The translations under genes and the position numbers were made by a program. Below, one piece after another: positions 35,133-44,021 of a stretch of 64,000 nucleotides of DNA. The stretch's first letter is position 1, and every line of letters begins with the position of its first letter. A model generated the notes under the pieces. It saw only the letters and a program-made list of their open reading frames with translations. It was not told where the DNA came from and ran no database searches. The DNA comes from an uncultured delta proteobacterium (lineage in GTDB: Bacteria; Bdellovibrionota_C; UBA2361; OMII01), in contig CAIVDM010000016.1 in NCBI GenBank assembly GCA_903904735.1, positions 1 through 64,000 on the forward strand, in the 5' to 3' direction.

Positions 35133-36308
35133 CTACGGCGTTGTCGGTAACTTGTGCTCACCGGTCTCATCTCGGTGCTTGGTGAGATACTGAACGAACG
35201 GAGTTCCACCTGTACCCACTTGAGAGGGGTTGGATGGATCCTTCTGCGCTTGGTTGGCGATGTACAGCACCGCGTACTCTAAGTGTTTCGTTCTGAACTT
35301 CTCTACCCATTCCACACACTGATTGTAGACGGCCTCAAGATTGGGCTCAGACGCGTTAGCCGAGATGAAGTCCCGAGTTGACGGACCCGCCTCAGTCGCC
35401 TCGAGAAAAAACCTGTGCTGTGGAGGCATATACTGCCGCATCTCCATGAGATACGCCTTAAGGAGATCCTCTTTGTGCCCCACGCCAAGAAAACCATCGA
35501 GACTAGGAATAATACCACTCTGGGCACCTGTCTCCCCCCGAAAGAATTGCCCCACCCCTCCGTACTCCGTTACCCCCTCGTAGATGAGTCCATTTGGGAG
35601 CGCCGGATTATTCTTCCATCCGTGAATATACGGTCGCACTCGGTGAAAATAAATGAACGGATCGCAGTGTTCGAGCATGCGACATAACGAGTCGTACATA
35701 CCATTAAGGGCGCAGCTCATCGCTTTCAGCGCATTGACCATATCTGAAGGCTTGTTCTCAACCACCGCGCGTCGCCCTAAGGCTATCGCCTTGAGCGCCT
35801 CTGAGGCGCGCGCTTCAATATCGACGTGAACGATAACGAACCACTCCTCGTCAATTCCTCCGAGGAAGTTCTGAAGCAACGCGATATTGCCTGTAGCGAT
35901 CGGTCCATTGGGATCAATCCTCTGCCAGTTATCCAGCGCGTAAGATTCATACGAGAGAACGGGCGGCCGTCCCAGACGCTTGGCGACCTCGAACCACGGC
36001 TTAGCGAGAACCGCGGGAATTCTATCAACCACCGGTCGTTCTCCGAAAACATACGCATGACCGAGGAAAGATAACATCACCATCGCTCGCTTCAGCTCCA
36101 CCTCGCTTCCGAGCAGCTCGACTCGAAAGTCGGGCAAGTTGTTCACGGTTTTGCGCAGGCTGAGCCCGGCGAGATATTTCGGCAGGTTGGTTGCAACCTG
36201 TTCCCATGCGGCGAACTCAGGTTGAGGTAGCTGTCTCAACGGGTCAACGTGCGGAAGAAATCCTCGTTCATCACTGAGGCCGAATGTTTGAAGATCACAC
36301 AGAGTCAT
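35133..36308 (-). CDS. indoleamine 2,3-dioxygenase-like heme enzyme
   Basis: A 391-residue protein from ATG 36308 (a GTG at 36341 would add 11 residues). It matches the indoleamine 2,3-dioxygenase superfamily: RGFLPHVDPLRQLP near the start, GLIYEGVTEYGGVGQFFRGE, then YMPPQHRFFLEATEAGPSTR, with His at about residue 298 as proximal heme ligand. The C-terminal VGTGGTPFVQYL equals the GTGGT loop that closes over the substrate in IDO1. The expected reaction is oxidative opening of the tryptophan indole ring to N-formylkynurenine. Such enzymes are far less common in bacteria than the TDO type. No kynurenine-pathway gene is beside it, so the substrate may differ. Confidence 0.88.
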   Translation of the reverse strand: MTLCDLQTFGLSDERGFLPHVDPLRQLPQPEFAAWEQVATNLPKYLAGLSLRKTVNNLPDFRVELLGSEVELKRAMVMLSFLGHAYVFGERPVVDRIPAVLAKPWFEVAKRLGRPPVLSYESYALDNWQRIDPNGPIATGNIALLQNFLGGIDEEWFVIVHVDIEARASEALKAIALGRRAVVENKPSDMVNALKAMSCALNGMYDSLCRMLEHCDPFIYFHRVRPYIHGWKNNPALPNGLIYEGVTEYGGVGQFFRGETGAQSGIIPSLDGFLGVGHKEDLLKAYLMEMRQYMPPQHRFFLEATEAGPSTRDFISANASEPNLEAVYNQCVEWVEKFRTKHLEYAVLYIANQAQKDPSNPSQVGTGGTPFVQYLTKHRDETGEHKLPTTP

Positions 36309-36421
36309 ACGCGACACCAAAACGTAGTAGTCTTTTGACACACTAGGAGAAAGCCACTGTCACCACAACGGGCTAATATAGCCCTTTGCCGCGCGTCCAT
36401 ACGCCTGGTAGAACCCCCCAT

Positions 36422-38503
36422 ATGGCAGGCACAGTACAACTCACTTATTCCGCTGATAGGTCTCTGGCTACTATTACTCTCGGCGACCAGACCGAACGAG
36501 CGATTACCCTCACCCCCGCTCGGCTGCGGTCATTCGTCGAGGCGCTTAAGACCGTAAAAGACTCAGGAGTCAAAGGTCTTGTGATTCAATCCCCATCGAT
36601 CGATTCATTCTGCGTGGGAGCCGACATATCGCTCATCCAAGGGGTGACGGACGTCTCCCACGGGTCCGCGCTCGCCACCGAGGGGCAGTCAGCTTTTAAC
36701 CTCCTTGAGGACCTGCCATGTACGACAGTAGCTGCGATCGGCGGACCATGCGTTGGCGGAGGCTGTGAGCTTGTGCTCGCGTGTGATTATAGAATCGCGA
36801 CCGATTCATTGGCCACGTCGATCGGACTCCCGGAAACTAAGTTAGGTATACTTCCTGGTTTCGGAGGAACATATCGACTACCGCGACTGATCGGGCTGCC
36901 GAAGGCGCTCGATGTCATTTTAGGCGGAAAGACACTCCGAGCTCAGCAGGCTCTCAAGGCGAGGCTGGTTGATGAGATCGTGACCGCGGATGCTTTGGTG
37001 GGGCGAGCTGAGGCTATCGCTCGTGGCGAGCACAAACCAAAACGACGCTCTCGTGGTCTCGTGGACAAACTGCTCACGAACAACCCTCTCGGTAGAGCTA
37101 TTGTCACAAGGCGGGCTAAGAAAGCCGTACTTAAGCAAACGAAAGGATTCTATCCAGCTCCGCCGCGAGCGCTCACCGTGACAGCCAATGGTCTCGGTCG
37201 CAGCCGCGCCTCCGCGCTAAAGATAGAGGCGGACGAACTTGGCAAACTAATCACAAGCCCTGAGAGCAAAGCTCTCGTGCACATCTTCTTTCTCACTGAA
37301 GCGTCCAAAGCGATCGGCAAGGCTTCACGCAAAGAGATCGAACGAGCTCACGCCTTAGTCGTGGGTGCCGGGACCATGGGCGCGGGAATAGCGGGAACGC
37401 TGGCTAGGAATGGGCACCAGGTAATCGTAAAAGACACATCGCTGCCATCTCTTCAGAGAGGGAAGACACATACGACCAAGGAACTATCAAAGCTTCGCTA
37501 CCTCTCCTCATTTGAGCGGGCAGTAATCGGAAATCGCATCGACTGGATTCAATTCACGAGCCCCACAATAGCTCGCACAGACATCGCGATCGAAGCCGTG
37601 TTCGAGGACATGGGGCTTAAAAAGAAGATCTTCTCCGATCTCGCCTCACGCGTCGGTCGGGAGTGCATCCTGGCGACCAACACCTCATCACTATCGGTGA
37701 CGGAGATGGCGGCCGCCATCACGGGACCCGAGCGATTTGTGGGGATGCATTTTTTTAACCCCGTCGAAAAGATGCCGCTTGTGGAGATCATCCGAGGCGA
37801 GAAGACCTCGGATGAGACGGTCTCAAAAGTGGCGGCGCTGGCGTCGGAGATGGGCAAGTTCCCAATCGTAGTTCGCGATGTCCCCGGGTTTTTGATCAAC
37901 CGAATTCTCATCCCATACCTCAATGAAGCCGTGTACCTCTTACAAGAGGGGCACTCGGTCAAAGACATAGACGCCGCCGCCCTGGAGTTCGGCATGCCTA
38001 TGGGGCCGATACGGCTACTCGATGAAGTGGGATTGGATGTCGCGGCTCACGTCTCCGAGGTCATGGTATCAGGATATGGCGAGCGTATGGCGGTGCCAGA
38101 CTTCGCGCGACGTCTCCTGACCGTCGATCGCAAAGGCAAGAAAAACAACGCCGGCTTCTACACGTACAAGGGCAAAGAGAGCGCTCCCTGGGAAGGGCTT
38201 CGAACGGTACTTGACCTACCGTCCACCCCCAAAACGCCGCTGACGAGAAAGGAGATAGCCTGTCGCCTGATGTATCACCTCGTGAACGAGGCTATGAAGT
38301 GCCTCCATGAGAACGTCGCCGGAACTGACAGAGAGTTGGCGAAGAAACAGATCGACCTAGGAACAGTCATGGGAATCGGCTTTCCTCCACACAAAGGTGG
38401 AGTTCTGTACTTTGCCGAGAAAACGGGTTTGGATGCGATTAGCGAAAAGCTACGCGAGTTTCACGCCGTGTACGGCTCGCGCTACGCCCCGTTCCCTCAA
38501 TAG
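36422..38503 (+). CDS. fadJ: 3-hydroxyacyl-CoA dehydrogenase/enoyl-CoA hydratase, FadJ-type fusion
   Basis: A 693-residue fusion enzyme for two steps of fatty-acid beta-oxidation. Residues 1-190 are the crotonase domain, with SFCVGADISLI, GGPCVGGGCELVLACDYRIA (Glu about 114) and PETKLGILPGFGGTYRLPR (Glu about 138), both catalytic acids kept. Residues about 308-500 are the NAD-binding dehydrogenase part (VVGAGTMGAGIAGTLARNG), with the catalytic His in HFFNPVEKMPLVEII at about 442. A C-terminal dehydrogenase domain pair follows. ATG 36422 is preferred to an upstream TTG. A thiolase gene, the usual partner, is not in the window. FadB and FadJ are not separable by these motifs alone. Confidence 0.93.
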   Translation: MAGTVQLTYSADRSLATITLGDQTERAITLTPARLRSFVEALKTVKDSGVKGLVIQSPSIDSFCVGADISLIQGVTDVSHGSALATEGQSAFNLLEDLPCTTVAAIGGPCVGGGCELVLACDYRIATDSLATSIGLPETKLGILPGFGGTYRLPRLIGLPKALDVILGGKTLRAQQALKARLVDEIVTADALVGRAEAIARGEHKPKRRSRGLVDKLLTNNPLGRAIVTRRAKKAVLKQTKGFYPAPPRALTVTANGLGRSRASALKIEADELGKLITSPESKALVHIFFLTEASKAIGKASRKEIERAHALVVGAGTMGAGIAGTLARNGHQVIVKDTSLPSLQRGKTHTTKELSKLRYLSSFERAVIGNRIDWIQFTSPTIARTDIAIEAVFEDMGLKKKIFSDLASRVGRECILATNTSSLSVTEMAAAITGPERFVGMHFFNPVEKMPLVEIIRGEKTSDETVSKVAALASEMGKFPIVVRDVPGFLINRILIPYLNEAVYLLQEGHSVKDIDAAALEFGMPMGPIRLLDEVGLDVAAHVSEVMVSGYGERMAVPDFARRLLTVDRKGKKNNAGFYTYKGKESAPWEGLRTVLDLPSTPKTPLTRKEIACRLMYHLVNEAMKCLHENVAGTDRELAKKQIDLGTVMGIGFPPHKGGVLYFAEKTGLDAISEKLREFHAVYGSRYAPFPQ

Positions 38504-38627
38504 ATGCTCAACGCGGTGAACGAGTACCGTACTGGCGACAGGTCACCGTAGCTTAGCTACCATGCGTGATTCAACACACGAAAAACGGGAAGCGGTGGTC
38601 TTAAAAAACCGCGGAACAAGAGGCGCC

Positions 38628-38795
38628 CTATCTCTTCCCTACGCTATCCATGAGATCCCTCACGGTAGACCGTAAGTCCCCTCCCATGAGTGCCTTGATC
38701 TGCTCCATGGTCCGGACAAGTTCCCCATTCGGCTCCGCATTCAACCCGAGGTATAGCCCTGTGCAGAAGATCGATGCGATTAGCAGCAACTTCAT
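38628..38795 (-). CDS. small secreted or membrane-anchored peptide
   Basis: A 55-residue frame beginning MKLLLIASIFCTGLYLGLNA, a good signal peptide or anchor, followed by a helical polar tail (MEQIKALMGGDLRSTVRDLM). A G-run upstream of the ATG could serve as ribosome site. It is short, stands alone and has no recognised family, but the signal-like start and clean tail make it more likely than chance. It converges with the fadJ gene. Confidence 0.45.
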   Translation of the reverse strand: MKLLLIASIFCTGLYLGLNAEPNGELVRTMEQIKALMGGDLRSTVRDLMDSVGKR

Positions 38796-39141
38796 CAGTC
38801 CCCCCCCCAAAAACCGTACGATTCAGGCACTTGAGGAGCAACCCCCTGTAACCGCCGTCGTACGAAACCACCCACGCGCTCCCCTACTGCGCTTGGTCTC
38901 ATGTGGGAACGCCCACATGTACTATGTCAGATTCCAGGATACGTCGGTTGGGTGCCGCAGCAGACCGCTATTTTCGGACCATCGTTTCTATTCTGAATCC
39001 GCGGACCCCAGCGGGAATCATGAACTCGTCATTCAAGAATTCATTTTGTTGCACTCTGTTCGTCGTCCAGACTGAGGTCTCGTACTGCCACGAGACACCG
39101 TGAGCATGGAGACGGTCTCCATATCATAAAAAAGGTACTTT
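38796..39141. other. intergenic region upstream of the HTH/binding-protein regulator
   Basis: About 345 bases. A plus-strand frame crosses part of it but shows no plausible protein pattern. A short inverted repeat GGAGACGGTCTCC (39107-39119) lies 23 bases before the regulator's ATG and could be an operator for autoregulation, which is only a suggestion. Confidence 0.35.
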
Positions 39142-40335
39142 ATGGGTAAGCAGGTCGAGTTTGAGACATCCGCTGATCTGCGGCGGATATTCACCAGAGA
39201 GTTTGACTCATGGCGAGAGCGTCATAGACTCGGTCTTGAGGAGCTCAGCGCTCGGTGCGGGGTATCATCCTCATACCTCGCACATGTGGGGCGATACGGA
39301 CGAATTCCGAGCAAACCCGTACTTTTTCTCCTTGCCCTCAATTTCGGTATGTCCACTCCAAGCGAGCTACTCGCCGCGGCCCACCTCTCTGACGCGTGGC
39401 CGTTTGAGCCTGACTCGCAGATCACAAGACGTGAACGCCTGTCGGAAGGATTTTTGAGCGTAAAGCTCGATATGGCGGGATTCGTCGAGGCGATCAAAAC
39501 AGTCGTGAGGGAGGAGTCCCGGCCCCGTACCTTAAACGATCTCTTACAGGGGCGCCCACTGCAAGTGGGCCTCAATCTCACGCAGCCGTGGCTCTTCGGA
39601 ACCGACTCGAAGGGAGAGATCGATCACGCGAGCGGATTGCTGCCACAATTCTGCTCTCTACTTGAGAACGCCCTGCGGTGTAAAATCGCGACTTCGTTGG
39701 TACCGTTTCGTGGGCACATCGAGAGGCTTCGACGAGCGGAGATCGACATCTTTGGCCCGATGCTCGCCACTCCGCAGAACCCCTCGAATATCCTATTCTC
39801 CTCCCCCATCAGCCGCAGTGGTATGTCGGCTGTCTGGCGTGTCCGAGACACGCGGTCACTCGAGGCGAGTTCGGTTCCCACACGATGGGAGGCGCTGCGC
39901 GATACGACATATAAAGTTGCCGTTATTCGAGACTCTCGCGCGCACTTAATCGCCAACACGAAGCTAAATCGAAGGGACGAGACCCTTATCATTTGTGACA
40001 CGATCGAAGAGGGAGTGGACCGCGTACTCATGCGAGGGATCTCAAATCCCGCGCACATCTTCATTTGCAGCTCCATCAACGCGTGCCGGGCAGCCGCGTC
40101 TCATGCGGAGGATCTTCAGCTTCTATTCAACACGACGGACACACTCTTGGACGTGGCGGATAACGCCCTCGCAATCCGCCCCGATTGGCCAGAGGCTGTC
40201 CCGATGATAAACAACGCCTTAGCGTTCATCCTCGGCTCCACAGGCTTTTCACGTCAAATGCTGAGCATCGCCCAAAACTATGGGCCGGGGCTCCTAGAGC
40301 CAATCAGCGCCTTCTCACAAGTGGCGAATAGCTGA
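39142..40335 (+). CDS. HTH (XRE-like) protein fused to a periplasmic-binding-protein-like domain
   Basis: A 397-residue protein with AAGG six bases before ATG. Residues about 15-75 form an XRE-type helix-turn-helix (LGLEELSARCGVSSSYLAHV, then a third-helix region and LLALNFGM). Residues about 130-390 resemble an extracellular solute-binding (SBP3-like) fold: LQVGLNLTQPWLFG, then LLPQFCSLLENALRCKI, RLRRAEIDIFGPMLATPQ (family: L-x-x-G-x-x-D-x-x-x-x-x-x-x-T), ILFSSPISRSGMSAVW and YKVAVIRDSRAH. There is no signal peptide, so it stays in the cytoplasm and may sense a small molecule to control transcription. The closest analogy is LacI- or LysR-type regulators, but this pairing is unusual. Confidence 0.72.
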   Translation: MGKQVEFETSADLRRIFTREFDSWRERHRLGLEELSARCGVSSSYLAHVGRYGRIPSKPVLFLLALNFGMSTPSELLAAAHLSDAWPFEPDSQITRRERLSEGFLSVKLDMAGFVEAIKTVVREESRPRTLNDLLQGRPLQVGLNLTQPWLFGTDSKGEIDHASGLLPQFCSLLENALRCKIATSLVPFRGHIERLRRAEIDIFGPMLATPQNPSNILFSSPISRSGMSAVWRVRDTRSLEASSVPTRWEALRDTTYKVAVIRDSRAHLIANTKLNRRDETLIICDTIEEGVDRVLMRGISNPAHIFICSSINACRAAASHAEDLQLLFNTTDTLLDVADNALAIRPDWPEAVPMINNALAFILGSTGFSRQMLSIAQNYGPGLLEPISAFSQVANS

Positions 40336-40387
40336 CAGGTTAAAGATGTGGATCTTGATTAGGAACGAACCGTAACGTAGCGTATCG

Positions 40388-40414
40388 AAGCCGACCTAGG
40401 CTTGACGGTTTTTC
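40388..40414 (+). terminator. probable rho-independent terminator after the regulator gene
   Basis: AAGCC (40388-40392) and GGCTT (40399-40403) form a stem around GACCTA. A wider pairing AACCGT/ACGGTT brackets it and runs into TTTTTC. It lies about 50 bases after the regulator's stop and just upstream of the next small gene. Confidence 0.5.
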
Positions 40415-40439
40415 ACAAGGTTTTCAGAAAGGTATCTGT

Positions 40440-40637
40440 ATGAAGAGGAGTCTACGCTGCTGTTTGGAGCTGTTTGGATATGGTGCCCTCTTGTTGGCAC
40501 CGGGGATTATCATGTTGATCATCTTCTCATTCGCTCCCTGTACCATCTGGTCTCGCATGGAAAACGAGACTGAAGAGCACTACCAGCAACGGATGCAACT
40601 TCAGGCGCTCGCGTTTAAAGCGCGTAGTCGTCTGTAG
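40440..40637 (+). CDS. small single-pass membrane protein
   Basis: A 65-residue protein with AAAGG eight bases before ATG. It has one hydrophobic helix (about 12-33, FGYGALLLAPGIIMLIIFSF) after a basic start, then a polar helix (NETEEHYQQRMQLQALAFKA). It is probably an inner-membrane peptide. No family is recognised. Confidence 0.6.
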   Translation: MKRSLRCCLELFGYGALLLAPGIIMLIIFSFAPCTIWSRMENETEEHYQQRMQLQALAFKARSRL

Positions 40638-40644
40638 TGAGACC

Positions 40645-40687
40645 GCCGATTCAGCAGCAACAAAGAGGTTCTTTGAGCTGAATCGGC
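40645..40687. terminator. two-part hairpin between convergent genes, likely bidirectional terminator
   Basis: The outer stem GCCGATTCAGC/GCTGAATCGGC (11 bp, 40645-40655 and 40677-40687) encloses an inner stem CAAAGA/TCTTTG. It lies directly after the small membrane-protein gene and 17 bases from the end of the convergent MFS gene. No long T-run is seen. Position and symmetry support termination on both strands. Confidence 0.7.
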
Positions 40688-40703
40688 ACACTTCGTCCCT
40701 TGA

Positions 40704-41906
40704 TCACACTATCTTGCTGGCGCGCCACCAAATATAGCCTGAAAGAAATAAAGCCACGGACGTCCCCTGCATCGCGAGCGACAGTGAACCTGTCATGTCG
40801 GTTAGCGCGCCGATTGTCACGGGCCCAAGAAAACCGCCGAAGAGCTGGATTGCGAAAATAGCGACACCCTGTGTGAGCGCCCCATAGCCATCAGGCGCGC
40901 GAGCCGCGATGACGGAGTTGAGCGGCGCTACACCCGCGAAGATCAGGAGCTCGGCCATAAAACAGGCACCCAGAAAAAGTGAGCTATCTTTCGCCAGAAA
41001 ACATACCGCCAGAAAAGGCACGCCCAGCAAGGTGGACCACGCCACAAACCTCATGAGATGCGCAACTGGATCACTGACTTTATCGGCGCGTCGCGAGCAG
41101 AGGAAACCCCCACCTAACGTCCCCAACAAACCCGTCACCACCAAAATCAGTCCAAAATACGTCGATGCATCCGCCGCTGAGAGTCCCAACGAGGTACCAT
41201 GCCGCACCACAAAAGCTGCCACACCATTCAAAGCGTATGTGTTTAACACATATCCGATGATAACGAGGCACAGAGCTGGTGATCGCGCGATGAGACGCAA
41301 CCCAGGCAAGAGACCACGAGACGGAACCTCCGCGCGTAGCTCCGTTGACTGTTCACGTACCTCTGGACGCAACATGAGGAAACCAAGTGCGAGCGCGAGA
41401 CCTGGAATCGCGGCGAATAAAAACAGATTACGCCAACCAAAGTTCGCGGCGACCTGGCCTCCAGCGACATACCCCAGCGCCGCCCCAACAGGTATCGCGA
41501 CGTAAAAGATAGAGAGAGCGCGGTTTAGGTCAGAGGTGCTCTTCACTCGCCCCTTGAGGTACGGTGGCACCAACGCCCCGTACCCCGCTTCGCCCACGCC
41601 CACCAACACCCGAGCGAGCCCGAACCCCCCTACGGTGGTGGCCATCGCTGTCATGGCGGTCGCGATACTCCAACCGACTAACCCTATCGCCATGATCCAT
41701 CGGCGATCGAATCTATCTCCCAAGAATCCAAAGACAGGCGAGAAGATGAAATACCCAAGCACGAACGCGGAAACCAGGTACCCAGCCTCAGTGTTTGTGA
41801 GCGCGAACTCGGCGGTAATGGTCGGCTCTACCGCCTGAACAATATACCGATCAAAGTAGTTAAGAAGATTTACCGCCGTCAGAAACAGGATTGCGACGAT
41901 GGGCAT
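40704..41906 (-). CDS. MFS transporter, spinster-like family
   Basis: A 400-residue inner-membrane carrier with 12 hydrophobic segments. FDRYIVQAVEPTI and GFLGDRFDRRWIMAIG give the MFS loop 2-3 motif (G-x-x-x-D-R-x-x-R-R). ARVLVGVGEAGYGALVPPYL, then FYVAIPVGAALGYVAGG, and GWRNLFLFAAIPGLALA are close to the spinster-like (Spns) subgroup, whose members carry sphingolipids or other amphipathic organic anions. The substrate cannot be read from the sequence. It is transcribed alone. Confidence 0.86.
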   Translation of the reverse strand: MPIVAILFLTAVNLLNYFDRYIVQAVEPTITAEFALTNTEAGYLVSAFVLGYFIFSPVFGFLGDRFDRRWIMAIGLVGWSIATAMTAMATTVGGFGLARVLVGVGEAGYGALVPPYLKGRVKSTSDLNRALSIFYVAIPVGAALGYVAGGQVAANFGWRNLFLFAAIPGLALALGFLMLRPEVREQSTELRAEVPSRGLLPGLRLIARSPALCLVIIGYVLNTYALNGVAAFVVRHGTSLGLSAADASTYFGLILVVTGLLGTLGGGFLCSRRADKVSDPVAHLMRFVAWSTLLGVPFLAVCFLAKDSSLFLGACFMAELLIFAGVAPLNSVIAARAPDGYGALTQGVAIFAIQLFGGFLGPVTIGALTDMTGSLSLAMQGTSVALFLSGYIWWRASKIV

Positions 41907-42200
41907 GACCGTTCACCTAGAGTTAAGACTTATGAGGGTGCCTCAGAACTGACAGCACCCCTTATACCGGTATAGTTGCCGACGACTCACCTGCCTTCAA
42001 CTAACGAGATCTGTAACGTTATAGCCCCTCGCAAATCATACGACTAGAGAGTCAATCAGTCTAATTGAGACAGATAGAGACGCCAGGAGAGCGATGGTGA
42101 GGGGGGGGTGTCTTAGATTGCCGCTATCGCTACGGCAACAACCGTCGCCTCAAGGATCACACGCTTGAGTTGAGCTAACGACTAAACTACGGTCAGTAGA
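41907..42200. other. intergenic region upstream of the MFS gene
   Basis: About 295 bases with no supported gene. It holds the promoter region of the minus-strand carrier gene. A G-run (GGGGGGGG near 42105) and ATGAGGGTGCC/CAGCACCCCTTAT near 41930-41966, which is a partial inverted repeat, are the only features I can point to. Confidence 0.3.
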
Positions 42201-42443
42201 ATGACAGTTCATAACTCAGTAGATCAAATAGCAGGGAATATTCGAGCGCACGCCGAAGAGTACGATGCCCCGTTAGGTGAGGCGCTTCACGGTCTCGCGC
42301 AACGAATCCACACGGAAAATGACATCTCGCCGACAGTGCGGAAGTTGTTTGGCTCGGAAAACGCCCTGTATAAACATAACGAGGGCAGAGACGCTGATAT
42401 GGCCGAACTTTTCAAAGAGATCGGTCTGCCGAAGTCTTGGTAG
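42201..42443 (+). CDS. small hypothetical protein
   Basis: An 80-residue acidic, soluble, helical protein with no recognised motif (IRAHAEEYDAPLGEALHGLA, then SENALYKHNEG and MAELFKEIGLPKSW). The ribosome site is weak. Composition is protein-like and the frame is unbroken, so it may be real. It lies at the left edge of a gene-poor, decayed region. Confidence 0.45.
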   Translation: MTVHNSVDQIAGNIRAHAEEYDAPLGEALHGLAQRIHTENDISPTVRKLFGSENALYKHNEGRDADMAELFKEIGLPKSW

Positions 42444-42841
42444 ATTCCCAGCTATGAGATTTGTCAGTGTGAGGACAAAAAATCCTATCCGATCCAAGCA
42501 ATCGAAGTATTCACTAAAACCGTTGGCGTAGAGTTGCCCTCAAAAAAAACTCGAGCGCCCTTTCGCGTAGTGACCCGCTATTCGTGGTCACTGTCTATAC
42601 AGCGCTCATACAATGCTGTCGCGTAAAATTCAAAAGGCGCTCGCCTCAAACGTATCGCGGTAGTGGTTCAATCGACGTCTAAGGTTGCGAGATACCGAAG
42701 TAGCCCATAGAGCCGCGAAGGTATCCGTTTTCTCAAGTACTCGGGATCGATGTGAGTGAACTAGCACCTACCTTAACCGCGCAAACGGCGGGTGATGACT
42801 TGAACTACCACCCGCATGTTCACAGACTCGTCGCCAATCGG
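42444..42841. other. gene-poor stretch left of duplication copy A
   Basis: About 400 bases with all frames broken by stops and no readable protein segment beyond 15-20 residues. The end of it (from about 42815) leads into the duplicated segment, so it may contain an eroded gene body, but I cannot align it to the frameshifted gene before copy B. Confidence 0.35.
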
Positions 42842-43005
42842 CACCTCCCGGGCTATCGATGAACTCCCTTTGCACGGCTCGTTCGAGCCATCACCTGGTG
42901 ACTTCTAAACTCGCCTTCCTCAATGATGGATTAGGAGGCGCGTTACTGATCCCCTACTCGTCGCAATTTAGCTCCCACTGCCCGGCTGGCCGCCAACCCT
43001 TGAAG
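42842..43005 (+). repeat. duplicated segment, copy A (3' end of a decayed gene plus flank)
   Basis: This segment aligns with 47122-47285 at a constant offset of 4280 bases, roughly 75 % identical by eye and without net gaps. Both begin CACCTCCC(A/G)GGCTATCGA and end CGC(C/G)AACCCTTGAA. The first 62 bases code the end of a protein in both copies: here RAIDELPLHGSFEPSPGDF then a stop at 42904-42908, there QAIEELSLYDSFEPSPDDF. Conservation runs about 100 bases past the stop. Confidence 0.7.
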
Positions 43006-44021
43006 CCCCGGCCCGTATCCTCGCCATGAAAGCGCTTGAGACTACTCCAGAGCTTGTGGGAGGAAAGACCGACTTCATTAGTCAGGGAGATCCGGTGACG
43101 ATGTGGGAAGGAATAGATGATGTGTTGGCTACGCACGGTCTTCCGCCGGCGCGAAGGGCGCTTCCGACGAGAGGTAATCACGCGTTGGCTTCCGTTATGG
43201 GGGTCATCGCCAAGACGCTGCCGTTAATAGGCATTCTAATCAAACCTCTTCTCACGCGCCTCTTAGTCTCTCTGAGATATCAACTCATAATTACTTCAAC
43301 CTCCTTCGGGCGAAGAGAGATCTCGGATATATAAATGCATGTTCAATCGCTGAGGCGATAAGAAAGACTTTTGGAGAGCTGAAGAAGGTTACGTAGCCTC
43401 GTACACTCTGGATTTACCAGATCTTAAGGCCCTTTATTTTCGAAAACTTTGGTGTGCGCGTCGAAGCGGCAAACGTTCAGAGGATCTCAGCATATCTCGC
43501 CGCCATTAGCGCGGAAATGAATATCACTCATCTTTAGTCGGTCTTCAGCTATCGCTCCACTTACAATTATTGTTATCGGGAGCTTTGAGCGTGTCAGACC
43601 GATGAGGCGGCTTTTCCCGTGCAGCACGCCTGCATCCTCTTTTTTTTCTCTCTCCATCGTAAAAGCCCAGCCCGTTGATAAACCGAGTACCCCAGAGTTC
43701 AGCATACCATTAACTGGAACCACAGAAAAACAAACCTCGCTAAGCGGAATTGGTAGCGTGACTCTGATCGCACGGTAAAGGCAAAGCGGTATGTATAGAC
43801 TGAACGCTCTCGATGGATGGGAGATCGCTGTCGCCCCAAATGATCACTGTAGTGGACTTTGAATTCGCTAGCGCTGTTCAGCCCCCTACTTCGAAAGAGA
43901 GAGAACCCTCTTCTTCGGACACGAGGGACTAAAGGCAGACTTGGGCATTCAGGGAACGAAGATTACTGGGACGGAATGATGCGCTGAAGGCAGTTTGAAG
44001 GATTATGATTGGAGACCACGT
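43006..44021. other. gene-poor, probably decayed stretch
   Basis: About 1 kb with only short frames. One of 102 codons (43026-43334) begins as a plausible soluble protein but its second half is not protein-like. One of 78 codons on the minus strand (43487-43723) has no recognised motif. I see no convincing gene, RNA or terminator. Together with the adjoining duplication this looks like eroded accessory DNA. Confidence 0.4.
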
